In this document: in pieces, positions 52,521-61,583 of the stretch
How the letters are laid out: each line of letters opens with the position of its first letter
Numbering within the stretch: position 1 is the first letter of the stretch
NCBI RefSeq assembly: GCF_043194295.1
Contig: NZ_JBAFVK010000008.1
Source: Xanthobacter autotrophicus
Lineage (GTDB): Bacteria > Pseudomonadota > Alphaproteobacteria > Rhizobiales > Xanthobacteraceae
Reading direction: 5' to 3' (one strand)
Length of the DNA stretch: 64,000 nt
Made by a program: the position numbers and the translations under genes
The notes under the pieces: model-generated
The model's input: only the letters and a program-made list of their open reading frames with translations
Database searches by the model: none
Told to the model about the DNA's origin: nothing

Positions 52521-54149
52521 CTATTGGCCGGCGGCGAACACGCTGGGGAAGGGCCGGCCGCGCACATCAAAGACAGTGGCGTAGGTGACGCCTTCCCGCT
52601 CGATCTTGACCAGGGTCGGCGCCTTCACATCGGCGCAGTAGAACTCGCCGAGGCGCAGATAGAAGTCCGCGTTGCTGCTGTCATAGGTGGTTTCGTAGCG
52701 GGGGCCGAGTTCGGCTGCCGCAGCGAAATAGGGCCCGCACACCGCCACCCGCAGCTTGCGGCCCTGGGGCAGGGACCGGCGGTGCTGTTCCACATATTCG
52801 TCCAGCTCTTCGGTCGCCTGCTTGAAGGCGAGGCCCCAGTAATCGAGCATGAACTTGCTGTCGGCGCCCTGGATGCCGCCGGCCATGTGGTTGTAGTAAG
52901 TGTATTCATAGGGGTGCAGGTTGCGGAAAGCCGCCGCTGGCATGGCGAGGCCCACCAGGAAGGCGGCCGCCACGGCGCCGCGGGCAAGGCGCGGCAAGCG
53001 CTGCGCCTTCTCCCAAAGCCAGGCGGCGGCGATACCGCCGAGCAGGGCCAGGGCCGGCGTCACGAACACGAAGTGGCGGATGCCGTTATAGACCACCGGT
53101 CGCGCCGTCACCGTGAGCAGCACGGGGAAGAAGGCGGCGGTGACAACCAGCACCAGCCGGGCGCGCTTGGCCGGCGTGTCCTTGCCGAACAGGGCCGACA
53201 CCACGGCGCCTGCAGCACCGGCCAGGGCAAGGCCCAGGAACAGTTCCGGCATCTGCACCGAGAACAGCGTGGGCACATAGGAGCGCGGCATATCGGGGAC
53301 GAGGATCGGCCGACCCTCGAACATCTCGCGCCAGGGCACTTCCCAGAAGTTGGAATAATATTTCAGTGCCACAAGGGGGTTGAGCGGCTCAGCCACACCC
53401 CAGGGCCACAGGATGCCCAGCACGAAATAGGCGAGGGGCAGGCCGAGGGCGAGCAGGCCGGTGAAGCCGAGGCTGCGCTTCAGCGCCACCTTCAGGCCCA
53501 GATGGCGGGCCTCCGTGATGGCCAGGAAGCCGATGGCGGCAAGGATATAGACGCCGCACATCAGCCCCATCACCCGGGTGCCGATGGCAAGGCCGAGAGA
53601 GAGGCCGAACAGGGTGACCGTACGCGGGGAGGGATTGGGGAATTCGTCAAAGGCCCGCACCGTCGCGTAGAGCACGCCGGCGACGGCCACGGCGAAGGGC
53701 GCGTCCTTCACGTTCATGAAGATATGCCCGTAGAATAGTGGGCAGATCATCAGCAGCGCCATCGCCGCGAAGCCGCCCCAGGGGCCGGCGAGGCGGCGCC
53801 CGGTGCGCCAGACGATGAAGAAGCCGCCGACGCCCACCAGCGCGCCCAAAAGGCGGCGGATGTCGAACACGTCGACGAAGGGCATGGCCTTGGCGAGGGT
53901 GGCGGCGAGCAGATCGAAGCCGCCGCCATAATAATACAGGTTGACGAAGGAAAAGACCTTCCGCTGCGTCAGACCTGAAGAAAAGTAATTGTACAGCAGA
54001 TCGCCGTACTGGGAATGGGTGAAGTCATCCCAGCCTAGCCCGTAATCGGAGAAGGTGAGGGCAGCGATGACGGTTACGGCCGCAAGCAGGATGACGGCGC
54101 AGGCATCCGCAACCGCGCCTGGCCGACGATCGATCTCTAGGAACGACAT
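52521..54149 (-). CDS. ArnT/PMT-like glycosyltransferase (GT39-type membrane protein)
   Basis: A 542-residue integral membrane protein with about eleven predicted segments. The first periplasmic loop has FSDYGLGWDDFTHSQYGDL, with the acidic pair (WDD) that is catalytic in GT39/GT83 enzymes. IFMNVKDAPFAVAVAGVLYA follows, and a C-terminal periplasmic domain (about residues 420-540) contains YNHMAGGIQGADSKFMLDYW. Such enzymes transfer sugars from polyprenyl-phosphate carriers to lipids or proteins; the acceptor is unknown. The ATG at 54149 (MSFLEIDRRPG) is preferred; a TTG 27 bp upstream is possible. Confidence 0.8.
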   Translation of the reverse strand: MSFLEIDRRPGAVADACAVILLAAVTVIAALTFSDYGLGWDDFTHSQYGDLLYNYFSSGLTQRKVFSFVNLYYYGGGFDLLAATLAKAMPFVDVFDIRRLLGALVGVGGFFIVWRTGRRLAGPWGGFAAMALLMICPLFYGHIFMNVKDAPFAVAVAGVLYATVRAFDEFPNPSPRTVTLFGLSLGLAIGTRVMGLMCGVYILAAIGFLAITEARHLGLKVALKRSLGFTGLLALGLPLAYFVLGILWPWGVAEPLNPLVALKYYSNFWEVPWREMFEGRPILVPDMPRSYVPTLFSVQMPELFLGLALAGAAGAVVSALFGKDTPAKRARLVLVVTAAFFPVLLTVTARPVVYNGIRHFVFVTPALALLGGIAAAWLWEKAQRLPRLARGAVAAAFLVGLAMPAAAFRNLHPYEYTYYNHMAGGIQGADSKFMLDYWGLAFKQATEELDEYVEQHRRSLPQGRKLRVAVCGPYFAAAAELGPRYETTYDSSNADFYLRLGEFYCADVKAPTLVKIEREGVTYATVFDVRGRPFPSVFAAGQ

Positions 54150-54509
54150 GAAAGGAGGACCCCGACGGACGACCAAATCTTCCTGTGCACACCCACCGGT
54201 TGAAGCCGAATGCTTCCTTATTCTTCGGGTAGGCGTATTATCCTACCGCAGCCGATGAGGCGCGTCACAGCTAAGATGGAGTAGCGTCCAATCGCAACAA
54301 AATTATGCTGTGCATTGCAAAATTTTGAGGCAAATCCGGTGTGAAATTGCGGCGGATTGCCCTCGTGACACAAGGAGAGGTGTCCGGATCATCTTGAGCG
54401 CGTTGACGCGTTCACCATGAAGAGAAGCATTTGCTCAGCGCTGTTGCTTTGTCGGCAAAGGTGCCTCCCGGCAGGGGCCGGGAGGCAAGAGGCGCTGGAC
54501 CCGGTCGGA
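54150..54509. other. Intergenic region with promoter-like AT-rich DNA
   Basis: AT-rich sequence about 54220-54330 probably holds the glycosyltransferase promoter. The right end carries the superoxide dismutase terminator hairpin. I see no gene. Confidence 0.4.
54462..54487 (-). terminator. Hairpin after the superoxide dismutase gene
   Basis: TGCCTCCCGGC and GCCGGGAGGCA form a perfect 11-bp stem with a 4-nt loop, 22 bp past the sod stop codon. Only a short T stretch follows on the minus strand. Confidence 0.6.
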
Positions 54510-55106
54510 TCAGACAGCCTTGCTGTACAATTCCGCTACGTAATCCCAGTTCACCAGATGGTCGACGAACGCCTTGAGATAGTCGGGGCGGCGGTTGCGG
54601 TAATCGATGTAGTAGGAGTGCTCCCACACGTCGACGCCGAGGATGGGGGTCGCGCCCTGCACCAGCGGATTCTCGCCGTTCGGGGACTTGAGCACCACCA
54701 GCTTGCCGTCCTTGAGGGCGAGCCAGGCCCAGCCCGAGCCGAACTGGCCGACGCCGGCGGCGATGAAGTCTTCCTTGAACTTCTCGACCGAGCCGATGTC
54801 CTCGATGATCTTCTTTTCGATCTCGCCGGGGATGGCGCCGCCACCGTTCGGCTTCATCCAGTTCCAGAAATGCAGGTGGTTGTAGTGCTGGCCGGCATTG
54901 TTGAAGAGCGGGGCGTTCTTGCCGAACGAGCCCTTGACGATCTCCTCAAGGGATTTTCCTTCAAATTCAGTTCCCTTTAGGAGATTGTTGCCATTGTTCA
55001 CGTAAGCGAGGTGGTGCTTGTCGTGGTGGTATTCCAGCGTCTCGCGCGACATGTAGGGGGCGAGGGCGTCATAGGCATAAGGCAGTTCGGGCAGCGTGAA
55101 GGACAT
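54510..55106 (-). CDS. Superoxide dismutase (Fe/Mn family)
   Basis: A 198-residue SodA/SodB-family enzyme. Metal ligands are visible in LEYHHDKHHLAYVNNGNN, NNAGQHYNHLHFWNWMKPN and GVDVWEHSYYIDYRNRRPDY. GQFGSGWAWLAL is the conserved mid-region. It converts superoxide to oxygen and hydrogen peroxide in the cytoplasm. Alphaproteobacterial enzymes of this type usually use iron, but metal choice cannot be settled from sequence. Start MSFTLPELPYAYDAL at 55106 is standard. Confidence 0.95.
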   Translation of the reverse strand: MSFTLPELPYAYDALAPYMSRETLEYHHDKHHLAYVNNGNNLLKGTEFEGKSLEEIVKGSFGKNAPLFNNAGQHYNHLHFWNWMKPNGGGAIPGEIEKKIIEDIGSVEKFKEDFIAAGVGQFGSGWAWLALKDGKLVVLKSPNGENPLVQGATPILGVDVWEHSYYIDYRNRRPDYLKAFVDHLVNWDYVAELYSKAV

Positions 55107-55311
55107 GAAACATCTCCGCAATCTATCCGGCGTCGTGCTCGGGGCGAAATCGCTGCCCCGGCGCCACACCGGGTATACGACATGTCCGAGCGAGCACCTA
55201 GATAGGGTGGCGCCTGCCTTCAAACAACCTTGATGCGGCCGATTTTCCCGGCGAGGTACCACCTTTGGTGTATAGCGGCCTTTAGGCTGGCAAGCGGGAG
55301 TGGGGTGCGAG

Positions 55312-56103
55312 ATGTGGTGGTTCCTGGTCCTTCTCGGCGTTCTGATCGCACTGGCCGGGCTTGTGGTGATCGCGCTCGGCGTCGTCATCTACCAGTCCAC
55401 CTTCGGCAATTCGCTGATCACCACCGGCGCGGTGGCCGCCTCGGGTGGGTTCGTCCTCACCGCCATGGGGCTGGTGCTGCGCCAGCTTGAGCGCCTCTCC
55501 CAGCAGATCGAGCGGAGCTATCCCGGCGCGGAAGCGCCTGCCGAAGGCACCTATCCGGCGCGCGTCGGCGGCCGTGGCGCACAGGCCCGCCTCTCCGTGG
55601 ATGATCTGGCGCCGCCGGAACCTGAGGCCATCGCCGCTGAGCCCGCGCCTGCTGCCCTGCCGCCGGTCGAGACCCGCGAGCGGATCGCGCCGCCCCCGCG
55701 CAACGCCCCGCTTCCGCCGCCGGCCGAGCCGGAGGCCGAAGCCGCCGATCCCATGCTGGAGGCGCGCCGCCAGCGGTTGCAGCGCCGGGCCGAGCCGCAG
55801 CAGCCCCAGCCTGCCGTGACGCCGCCTCCCGGCCCGCCGCGTCCGCGCACCGGCTACGAGCCGCCCCCGCGCCCGGCCCGTCCGGCGCCCGAGCAGCAGC
55901 CAGCCCCGGCAGTGCCCCCCGCTCCGCCACCCCGCCGCGAGCCGGAGGAGCCGCGCATCCTGAAGTCCGGCATCGTCGGCGGCATGGCCTATACGCTCTA
56001 TTCGGACGGCTCGATCCAGGCCGACCTGCCCGATGGCGTGGTGCGCTTCGCCTCGCTTCAGGAACTGCGCGACCACGTGGCGCAGTCGCAAAGCGAGCGC
56101 TGA
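55312..56103 (+). CDS. Membrane-anchored Pro/Ala-rich protein, unknown function
   Basis: A 263-residue protein. Two N-terminal membrane segments (WWFLVLLGVLIALAGLVVI and a second near residues 33-55) are followed by a long Pro/Ala/Arg-rich linker (about 85-215). A short conserved C-terminal domain ends it (KSGIVGGMAYTLYSDGSIQA, FASLQELRDHV). The C-terminal motif is common in Hyphomicrobiales proteins of unknown role. The ATG at 55312 is preferred over a GTG at 55300. Confidence 0.75.
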   Translation: MWWFLVLLGVLIALAGLVVIALGVVIYQSTFGNSLITTGAVAASGGFVLTAMGLVLRQLERLSQQIERSYPGAEAPAEGTYPARVGGRGAQARLSVDDLAPPEPEAIAAEPAPAALPPVETRERIAPPPRNAPLPPPAEPEAEAADPMLEARRQRLQRRAEPQQPQPAVTPPPGPPRPRTGYEPPPRPARPAPEQQPAPAVPPAPPPRREPEEPRILKSGIVGGMAYTLYSDGSIQADLPDGVVRFASLQELRDHVAQSQSER

Positions 56104-56333
56104 GCAGGACGGGCAACCTTCGGCTGGCCGCACCCGGCGGGTGAGGCCAGCGGCGTGCCTGGGGAAGGCCTGACGGCGGGCCGAGGCCGCGCCTTCCGAG
56201 CCGCGACTCGCGGCTTTGCCCAAGCCGGTTCGTCCTTCTTCCCCCTTCGCTCGCAGGCGCTTTGGCTCTATGGAGCGGCTTTCCGTTCCCGCGCCGGGCT
56301 TACCGCCCCGGCACCGCTTCAGGTAGCCTGCCC

Positions 56334-57356
56334 ATGTATCCCAGCGACTCCGGCCTGCCCTTCGATGATATCCGCCAACTCGTTGCCACCATGCCCGGCC
56401 CGTCCGAGGGCGCGCGGGAGGCAGCCCTGGCCCGGCAGGAACAGCTGGTGAAGCCGCTCGGTGCGCTGGGCCGGCTGGAGGCCATCGCCGCCCACCTCGC
56501 CGCCTGGCAGGGTAATTCCATGCCCACGGTCAATCGGCCCATGGTGGCGGTGTTCGCCGCGACTCACGGCATCGCCGATCGCGGCGTCTCGCCCTATCCC
56601 GGCGCGGTGACCAAGCAGATGATGGCCACCTTCACCGCCGGCAAGGCGGCGGTGAACCAGATCTGCGCCACCTTCGACGCCGGGCTGCGGGTGTTCGACC
56701 TCGCCCTCGACTATCCCACCCCGGACATCACGCAGGGCGCTGCGCTTGATGAGAAGGCCTGCGCGGCCACCATGGCCTTCGGCATGGAGGCCATCGCCGG
56801 CGGCTCGGATCTTTTGTGCCTCGGCGAGATGGGAATCGGCAACACCACCATCGCCGCTGCCTTGTGCCACGGCCTCTACGGCGGCACGCCGGAGGAGTGG
56901 GTGGGCGCCGGCACCGGTTCCACGGGCGAGGTGCTGGAGCGCAAGATCGCGGCGGTGCGCGACGCCGTGGCGTTCCACAAGGATCATCTGTCGGATCCGC
57001 TGGAGGTGCTGCGGCGGCTCGGCGGGCGTGAGATCGCCGCCATCGCCGGCGCCATCATCGCCGCGCGTCATGAGAAGGTGCCGGTGGTGCTGGATGGTTT
57101 CGTGGTCACCGCCGCCGCCGCCGTGCTCCACGCCCTCGACCCGTCCTCTCTCGACCATTGCCTCGCCGGGCACGTCTCGGCGGAGAAGGCCCATCGCGCG
57201 CTGCTCGACCGGCTGGGCCTGCGCCCCATCCTCGACCTCGACATGCGGCTGGGCGAGGGCTCGGGCGCGGCGCTGGCCATCGGCGTGGTGAAGGCGGCGG
57301 TGGCCTGCCATCGCGGCATGGCCACCTTCGCCGAGGCCGGAGTTTCCGAGGGCTGA
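56334..57356 (+). CDS. cobT: Nicotinate-nucleotide-dimethylbenzimidazole phosphoribosyltransferase
   Basis: A 340-residue CobT. It makes alpha-ribazole phosphate from nicotinate mononucleotide and dimethylbenzimidazole for the lower ligand of vitamin B12. Signatures are MVAVFAATHGIADRGVSPYP, LCLGEMGIGNTTIAAALCHG, EWVGAGTGSTGEVLERK and the catalytic glutamate in RLGEGSGAALAIGVVKAA near the C-terminus. ATG 56334 gives the normal length. No cobS or riboswitch is seen next to it. The gene ends 3 bp before the convergent histidine kinase stop. Confidence 0.95.
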   Translation: MYPSDSGLPFDDIRQLVATMPGPSEGAREAALARQEQLVKPLGALGRLEAIAAHLAAWQGNSMPTVNRPMVAVFAATHGIADRGVSPYPGAVTKQMMATFTAGKAAVNQICATFDAGLRVFDLALDYPTPDITQGAALDEKACAATMAFGMEAIAGGSDLLCLGEMGIGNTTIAAALCHGLYGGTPEEWVGAGTGSTGEVLERKIAAVRDAVAFHKDHLSDPLEVLRRLGGREIAAIAGAIIAARHEKVPVVLDGFVVTAAAAVLHALDPSSLDHCLAGHVSAEKAHRALLDRLGLRPILDLDMRLGEGSGAALAIGVVKAAVACHRGMATFAEAGVSEG

Positions 57357-57359
57357 AGC

Positions 57360-58400
57360 TCAGGATTGAAGGGCGCGCGCGGGCGGGAAGGTCACTTCGG
57401 CCCGCGTGCCGCCGCCCGGCCGCCGCTCCAGCGCCAATGCGCCGCCGTGCAGGCCGGCGAGGCCGCGCACGATGGCAAGGCCCAGCCCGGCGCCGCGTCC
57501 GGTGGCAAGGTCGAGGCGGCTTTCCCGGGGATGGGCCGCCCCCAGCGGCAGCTCGCGCTCGGTGATGCCCGGGCCGGTATCTTCCACTGCGACGAAGGGC
57601 ATGCCCCCGGCGCCCAGCCCCGCGAGCAGCCGCACCGAGCCGTCGTGCGGTGTGAATTTCACCGCGTTGGCCAGGAGGTTGAGGGCGATCTGGCGCAGCG
57701 CCCGCTCGTCGCCCCACAGGCGCGGCGTGCCCGTCACCTCGGCGGTCAGGGTCACGCGGGCGCCGGCCGCCAGGGGCCGCATCATGGCGACGCAGTCCTC
57801 CGCCAGGGCATCGAGCCGTACCGGCGTTTCCATGAGGGTGCGGTGGCCGCTCTCGATGCGGGCGAGGTCGAGCAGGTCGTCGGCGAGGGCCAGCAGATGC
57901 TGGCCGGAGGCGTGGATGTCCCGCGCATAGCTGCCATAGGCCTGCACCCGGTGGGGGCCCAGCACCTCGTCCGCCATCATCTCGGAAAAGCCCATCACGG
58001 TGTTCAGCGGGGTGCGCAGCTCATGGCTCATCTCGGCCAGGAACCGTGATTTGGCAAGGTTTTCGGCCGTCGCCTGCCGTGCTGCCGCCTCCGCCGCATC
58101 GGCCCTCGCCTCGGCCGCGCGCAGGGCGGTTTCCAGCCGCTGGGACCGCAGGACGAGGAGGCTGGCGGCGATCAGTGCAGCCGCACCACCGGCGACGGCG
58201 CCGGGACCTCCGGCCAACGCCCCGCCCGCCAGCGCCAGGCCGAAGCTGCCCAGACCGGCCACGAGCCAGGAACCGGCAAGGCTGCGGGTGGGGCGGGCAA
58301 GGGGCAGGGGAGGCGGGAGGGGGAGTCCGGCCGCCTGCGCCGCGAGCTCCGGCGGGGAGCTGGCGGCGGCGTCGAGCGGGGGGCAAAAGGGGCCGGACAT
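57360..58400 (-). CDS. Sensor histidine kinase
   Basis: A 346-residue kinase. Two N-terminal membrane segments (about residues 40-85) have almost no periplasmic loop. A coiled stretch (RAAEARADAAEAAARQA) leads to the H-box FLAEMSHELRTPLNTVMGF, the N-box LRQIALNLLANAVKFT and G-boxes AVEDTGPGI and GRGAGLGLAIVRGLAGLHGG. It resembles PleC/DivJ-type alphaproteobacterial kinases in its H-box. No response regulator is adjacent, so it is an orphan kinase. Signal and partner are unknown. Confidence 0.9.
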   Translation of the reverse strand: MSGPFCPPLDAAASSPPELAAQAAGLPLPPPLPLARPTRSLAGSWLVAGLGSFGLALAGGALAGGPGAVAGGAAALIAASLLVLRSQRLETALRAAEARADAAEAAARQATAENLAKSRFLAEMSHELRTPLNTVMGFSEMMADEVLGPHRVQAYGSYARDIHASGQHLLALADDLLDLARIESGHRTLMETPVRLDALAEDCVAMMRPLAAGARVTLTAEVTGTPRLWGDERALRQIALNLLANAVKFTPHDGSVRLLAGLGAGGMPFVAVEDTGPGITERELPLGAAHPRESRLDLATGRGAGLGLAIVRGLAGLHGGALALERRPGGGTRAEVTFPPARALQS

Positions 58401-58555
58401 GCGGCAGGAGCCCTTCGCGGACGGCGCGGTCCTTTCAGGAGACCGGCACCGGGCCAGACGGATAACGCGTTCCCAACTCCTGGGGCCGTCGCGGTTAACG
58501 GGGGGTTAACGGGCGGTCGCCGAAAGTCCGGCCCCTTAACCTTCAGGGCTTGCGC

Positions 58556-59047
58556 ATGCGCATCAAGGACCTTGTTTTGGCGGTGCTGATCCTCGGCGCG
58601 CTCGCGCTTCTGGTGGACCTGCTCAAGCGGGAGGAAACGCTTGCGGGGCATGCGTTTGCTGTGGATGGCGACACCCTGGACATCGCCGGCACCCGGGTGC
58701 GGCTCAAGGGCATCGATGCGCCGGAGCTGAAGCAGGAATGCGTGCGGGCGGGCCGGCCATGGGCCTGCGGCGAGGCGGCCCGGCGGATGCTCCAGGAGGC
58801 GCTCCGGGCGGCGCCGGTGACCTGCGCCGCCTCCCGGCGTGACCAGTATGGCCGGCCTGTGGCCGTATGCCAGGCGGCCGGTGTGGATCTGTCGGAACAT
58901 ATGGTGCAGCAAGGCTTTGCGGTGGCCTATCTCGGCCGTGCCTACGCCGGGATGGAGGCTGAGGCGCGGGCGGCGGGGCGGGGCATCTGGGGCGGCAGCT
59001 TCGAGCCGCCGGTGGATTGGCGGGCCGCCCATCCCCACGGCTCCTGA
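58556..59047 (+). CDS. Thermonuclease (SNase-like) family protein
   Basis: A 163-residue protein with an N-terminal membrane anchor or uncleaved signal (LVLAVLILGALALLVDLL), then an SNase-like OB-fold. The fold shows AVDGDTLDIAGTRVRLKGID, APELKQECVRAGRPWACGEA, SRRDQYGRPVAVC and EARAAGRGIWGGSFEPP. The catalytic Arg/Glu/Arg set appears present (VRLKGIDAPE and RDQYGR). Members cleave DNA or RNA outside the cytoplasm, though many small alphaproteobacterial ones are untested. The ATG at 58556 is used; a TTG lies 6 nt upstream. Confidence 0.85.
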   Translation: MRIKDLVLAVLILGALALLVDLLKREETLAGHAFAVDGDTLDIAGTRVRLKGIDAPELKQECVRAGRPWACGEAARRMLQEALRAAPVTCAASRRDQYGRPVAVCQAAGVDLSEHMVQQGFAVAYLGRAYAGMEAEARAAGRGIWGGSFEPPVDWRAAHPHGS

Positions 59048-59174
59048 GGGGTCGGGCAGGGATGCCGCCGCCGCATGCCTCCGCTCTTCGCCACTGCGCT
59101 GGAGCCCTTGCACGGCCGGGACAGGCATGGTCTTTCGCTGGGCAAAAGAAGGCGAGGCTGGAGGCGCCAGGGGC

Positions 59175-59786
59175 ATGAAACTTTACGATTCAAGTCGCGC
59201 GCCGAATCCGCGCCGTGTCCGCATCTTCCTGGCGGAAAAGGGTATTTCGGTTCCGACCGTCCAGGTGGACCTCGGCAAACTGGAGCACAAGTCGGGCGAC
59301 TTCACCCGCCTCAACCCCCGCCAGCGCGTGCCTGTTCTAGTGCTGGATGACGGCACCGTCATCTGCGAAACCATTGCAATCTATCGCTTTTTCGAGGCGC
59401 TGCAGCCCGAGCCCAACCTGTTCGGCGCGACGCCGACGGAGCAGGGGCTGGTGGAAATGTGGCAGCGCCGGGTGGAACTGGACCTGCTTTATCCCATCAT
59501 GATGGTATTGAGGCACCTTAATCCCGGTATGGCCACCATGGAGGTGCCGCAGGTGCCGGAATGGGGCGAGGCGAACAAGCCCAAGGTATTGGCAGCGCTT
59601 GATTTTTTCAACGATGCCCTGGCCGGCCGGGAGTTCCTCGCGGGCGATCGCTTCACCGTGGCGGATATTACGCTGCTAGTGGCTGTGGATTTCATGCGCG
59701 TGATCCGCGTGGCGCTTTCCCCCACCCACGAAAATCTTGCCCGCTGGCATGCAGCCGTCTCGGCCCGGCCGAGCGCAAAGGCTTGA
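59175..59786 (+). CDS. Glutathione S-transferase family protein
   Basis: A 203-residue GST. The N-terminal thioredoxin-like part has MKLYDSSRAPNPRRVRIFLA and the cis-proline/glutathione motif RVPVLVLDDGTVICETIAIY. The C-terminal helical part has RFTVADITLLVAVDFMRVI. Catalytic Ser/Tyr would lie near residues 5-11 (DSSRAPN). The MBL hydrolase begins 4 bp after its stop, so the two are cotranscribed. The substrate is unknown. Confidence 0.9.
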   Translation: MKLYDSSRAPNPRRVRIFLAEKGISVPTVQVDLGKLEHKSGDFTRLNPRQRVPVLVLDDGTVICETIAIYRFFEALQPEPNLFGATPTEQGLVEMWQRRVELDLLYPIMMVLRHLNPGMATMEVPQVPEWGEANKPKVLAALDFFNDALAGREFLAGDRFTVADITLLVAVDFMRVIRVALSPTHENLARWHAAVSARPSAKA

Positions 59787-59790
59787 TATC

Positions 59791-60534
59791 ATGAAGCTAA
59801 AGGTGGTCGGCTGCGGCGACGCGTTCGGCTCGGGCGGACGCGGCAACAGCTGCTTCCTGCTGACCTCACAGGGGCACAAGGCCACCCTCGACTTCGGTGC
59901 CAGCGCCCTCGTGAACTTCAACAGGTTCAACATGAGTTCGGCGGACATCGACACGGTGTTCATCAGCCACCTTCATGGAGATCATTTCGGTGGTATTCCA
60001 TTCCTCCTACTGGATGGTCAGTTTGTCCATCTGCGGGAGCGGCCGCTGGCCATCGTCGGCCCGCCCGGAACCCGGGCGCGGCTGACGGCGGCCATGGAGG
60101 TGCTGTTCCCCGGCATGGGGGAGATCGACTGGCGATTCGCCTGGAGCGTGACCGAGGTGGAGCCCGGCTCCACCTCCCGCCATGGCGCCCTAACCCTCAC
60201 CACCGCGGCGGTGGTCCATCCCTCCGGCGCGCCCTCCACCGCCCTGCGGCTGGAGGATGGCGCCCGTACCCTCGCCTTCTCCGGCGACACCCAGTGGACC
60301 GACGCTTTGCTGCCCATCGCGCAGGGGGCGGATCTCTTCATCTGCGAGAGCTTCGCCTTCGAGGGCGAGCCCTACGGCCATCTTGCCTACCGCACCATCG
60401 CCCACCGGCGGGCGGATCTGGGCGCCCGGCGCATCCTGCTCACCCACATGGGCGACGCCATGTGGGCGCGCCGGGGGGAGGTGGACCCCACCCATTTCAT
60501 CGTGGCTGAGGATGGGCTCGAACTCGACATCTGA
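59791..60534 (+). CDS. MBL-fold metallo-hydrolase
   Basis: A 247-residue metallo-beta-lactamase-fold hydrolase. The metal motif is VFISHLHGDHFGGIPFLLLD, with further ligands in ALRLEDGARTLAFSGDTQW and a final histidine in ILLTHMGDAM. The layout resembles ribonuclease Z-like or PhnP-type hydrolases, but no exact subgroup can be named. It begins 4 bp after the GST stop and overlaps the uracil-DNA glycosylase gene by 23 bp. Confidence 0.9.
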   Translation: MKLKVVGCGDAFGSGGRGNSCFLLTSQGHKATLDFGASALVNFNRFNMSSADIDTVFISHLHGDHFGGIPFLLLDGQFVHLRERPLAIVGPPGTRARLTAAMEVLFPGMGEIDWRFAWSVTEVEPGSTSRHGALTLTTAAVVHPSGAPSTALRLEDGARTLAFSGDTQWTDALLPIAQGADLFICESFAFEGEPYGHLAYRTIAHRRADLGARRILLTHMGDAMWARRGEVDPTHFIVAEDGLELDI

Positions 60535-61183
60535 ACCCGCTGTCGACGCCCTGGTGGCGCGAATCCGCGCCTGCCGGGTGTGCGTGGAGGCGCCGCGCGG
60601 TGCCCCGCTGCCCCACGAGCCCCGTCCGGTGCTGTGGGTGTCGGCCACGGCCGCCATCCTGGTGGCGAGCCAGGCGCCGGGCACCAAGGTGCATGCCAGC
60701 GGGCGGCCCTTCACCGATGCCTCCGGCGACCGGCTGCGCCAATGGATGGGGGTGAGCGACGACGAGTTTTACGACGCGTCCCGAATCGCCATCGCGCCCA
60801 TGGGCTTCTGCTTTCCGGGGCAGGATGCGGCCGGCGGCGACCTGCCGCCCCGGCGCGAATGCGCGGCCACCTGGCACGACACCTTGTTCGCGACCCTGCC
60901 GGCGTTCCGGCTGATCCTGGCGGTGGGCCGCCCGGCGCAGGCCTATCATCTGGCGCGGCTCGGCCTAGGCGCCCACCTGAAGGCGAACCTGACCCAGACC
61001 GTGCACCACTGGCGGGAGGTGCGCGCCGCCGGGCTGGCGCTGGCGAACCCGGTGGCGGTCTATACCCTGCCGCATCCCTCCTGGCGCAACACCGGCTGGC
61101 TCAAGCGCAACCCTTTCTTCGAAGCCGACCTGCTGCCGCAGCTTCAGGCCGACATCGCCCGCGCGCTGGGGCCGGGCGGGTAG
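60512..61183 (+). CDS. Uracil-DNA glycosylase family protein
   Basis: A 223-residue protein with four early cysteine-containing motifs typical of the family (IRACRVCVEAPRG, MGFCFPGQD, RRECAATWH). Active-site-like ILVASQAPGTKVHASGRPF, SGDRLRQWMGV, and the late AVYTLPHPSWRNTGWLKRN (motif with catalytic-type histidine) are visible. Members of the broad family remove uracil or similar bases from DNA; this branch is poorly tested. Its start (ATG 60512) lies within the MBL gene. It ends before the REP-like pair. Confidence 0.85.
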   Translation: MGSNSTSEPAVDALVARIRACRVCVEAPRGAPLPHEPRPVLWVSATAAILVASQAPGTKVHASGRPFTDASGDRLRQWMGVSDDEFYDASRIAIAPMGFCFPGQDAAGGDLPPRRECAATWHDTLFATLPAFRLILAVGRPAQAYHLARLGLGAHLKANLTQTVHHWREVRAAGLALANPVAVYTLPHPSWRNTGWLKRNPFFEADLLPQLQADIARALGPGG

Positions 61184-61239
61184 GGGTTAGGATGGGCCGC
61201 CGGTAGTAAAAACTGCTGCACGACCCAGAATGGTATGAA

Positions 61240-61263
61240 CCCTCTCCCGCGTGCGGGGGAGGG
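61240..61263. repeat. REP-like palindrome A
   Basis: CCCTCTCCCGC, GT, GCGGGGGAGGG. Sequence past the core (CAGGGAGGGGGC) is also shared, in inverse orientation, with copy B at 61334-61357. Confidence 0.7.
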
Positions 61264-61333
61264 CAGGGAGGGGGCAACGATGCCTCCAATGCGTATAGCC
61301 GTGGGTGGTGGCGCGGACCTGCCCCCTCCCCGG

Positions 61334-61357
61334 CCCTCCCCCGCAAGCGGGAGAGGG
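61334..61357. repeat. REP-like palindrome B (inverse of A)
   Basis: CCCTCCCCCGC, AA, GCGGGAGAGGG. Together with copy A it forms an inverted pair about 94 bp apart. Confidence 0.7.
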
Positions 61358-61583
61358 GGCCGGCTGGTTCAGGGTGGCGAGCAGCAGCGCTTCTTTTCGG
61401 CCACAGACCTGTCCGCGACACTCCCCTCCCTTGCCCAACCTTTCATCAGCGCTCATATGTCGGGCTTTGTAGTTCAGAGATGTCATGCGACTCAATTGGC
61501 GACTTCCCTTTTTCACACACCGGGCCCGCGCGCCTGCCCCCGGAACGTCGACGGCGCGGGAGACCGGCAACAGAGTTGAGACC

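Larger units (their letters stand above)
61184..61583. other. Intergenic region with inverted REP-like pair
   Basis: Two copies of a GC-rich palindrome, one inverted relative to the other, span about 61240-61360. The remainder to the Mrp start is non-coding and holds the promoter region of that gene. Confidence 0.6.

Noticed and set aside
56104..56333. A cobalamin riboswitch before cobT
   Set aside because: I looked for the B12-box core and saw no convincing match in this spacer.
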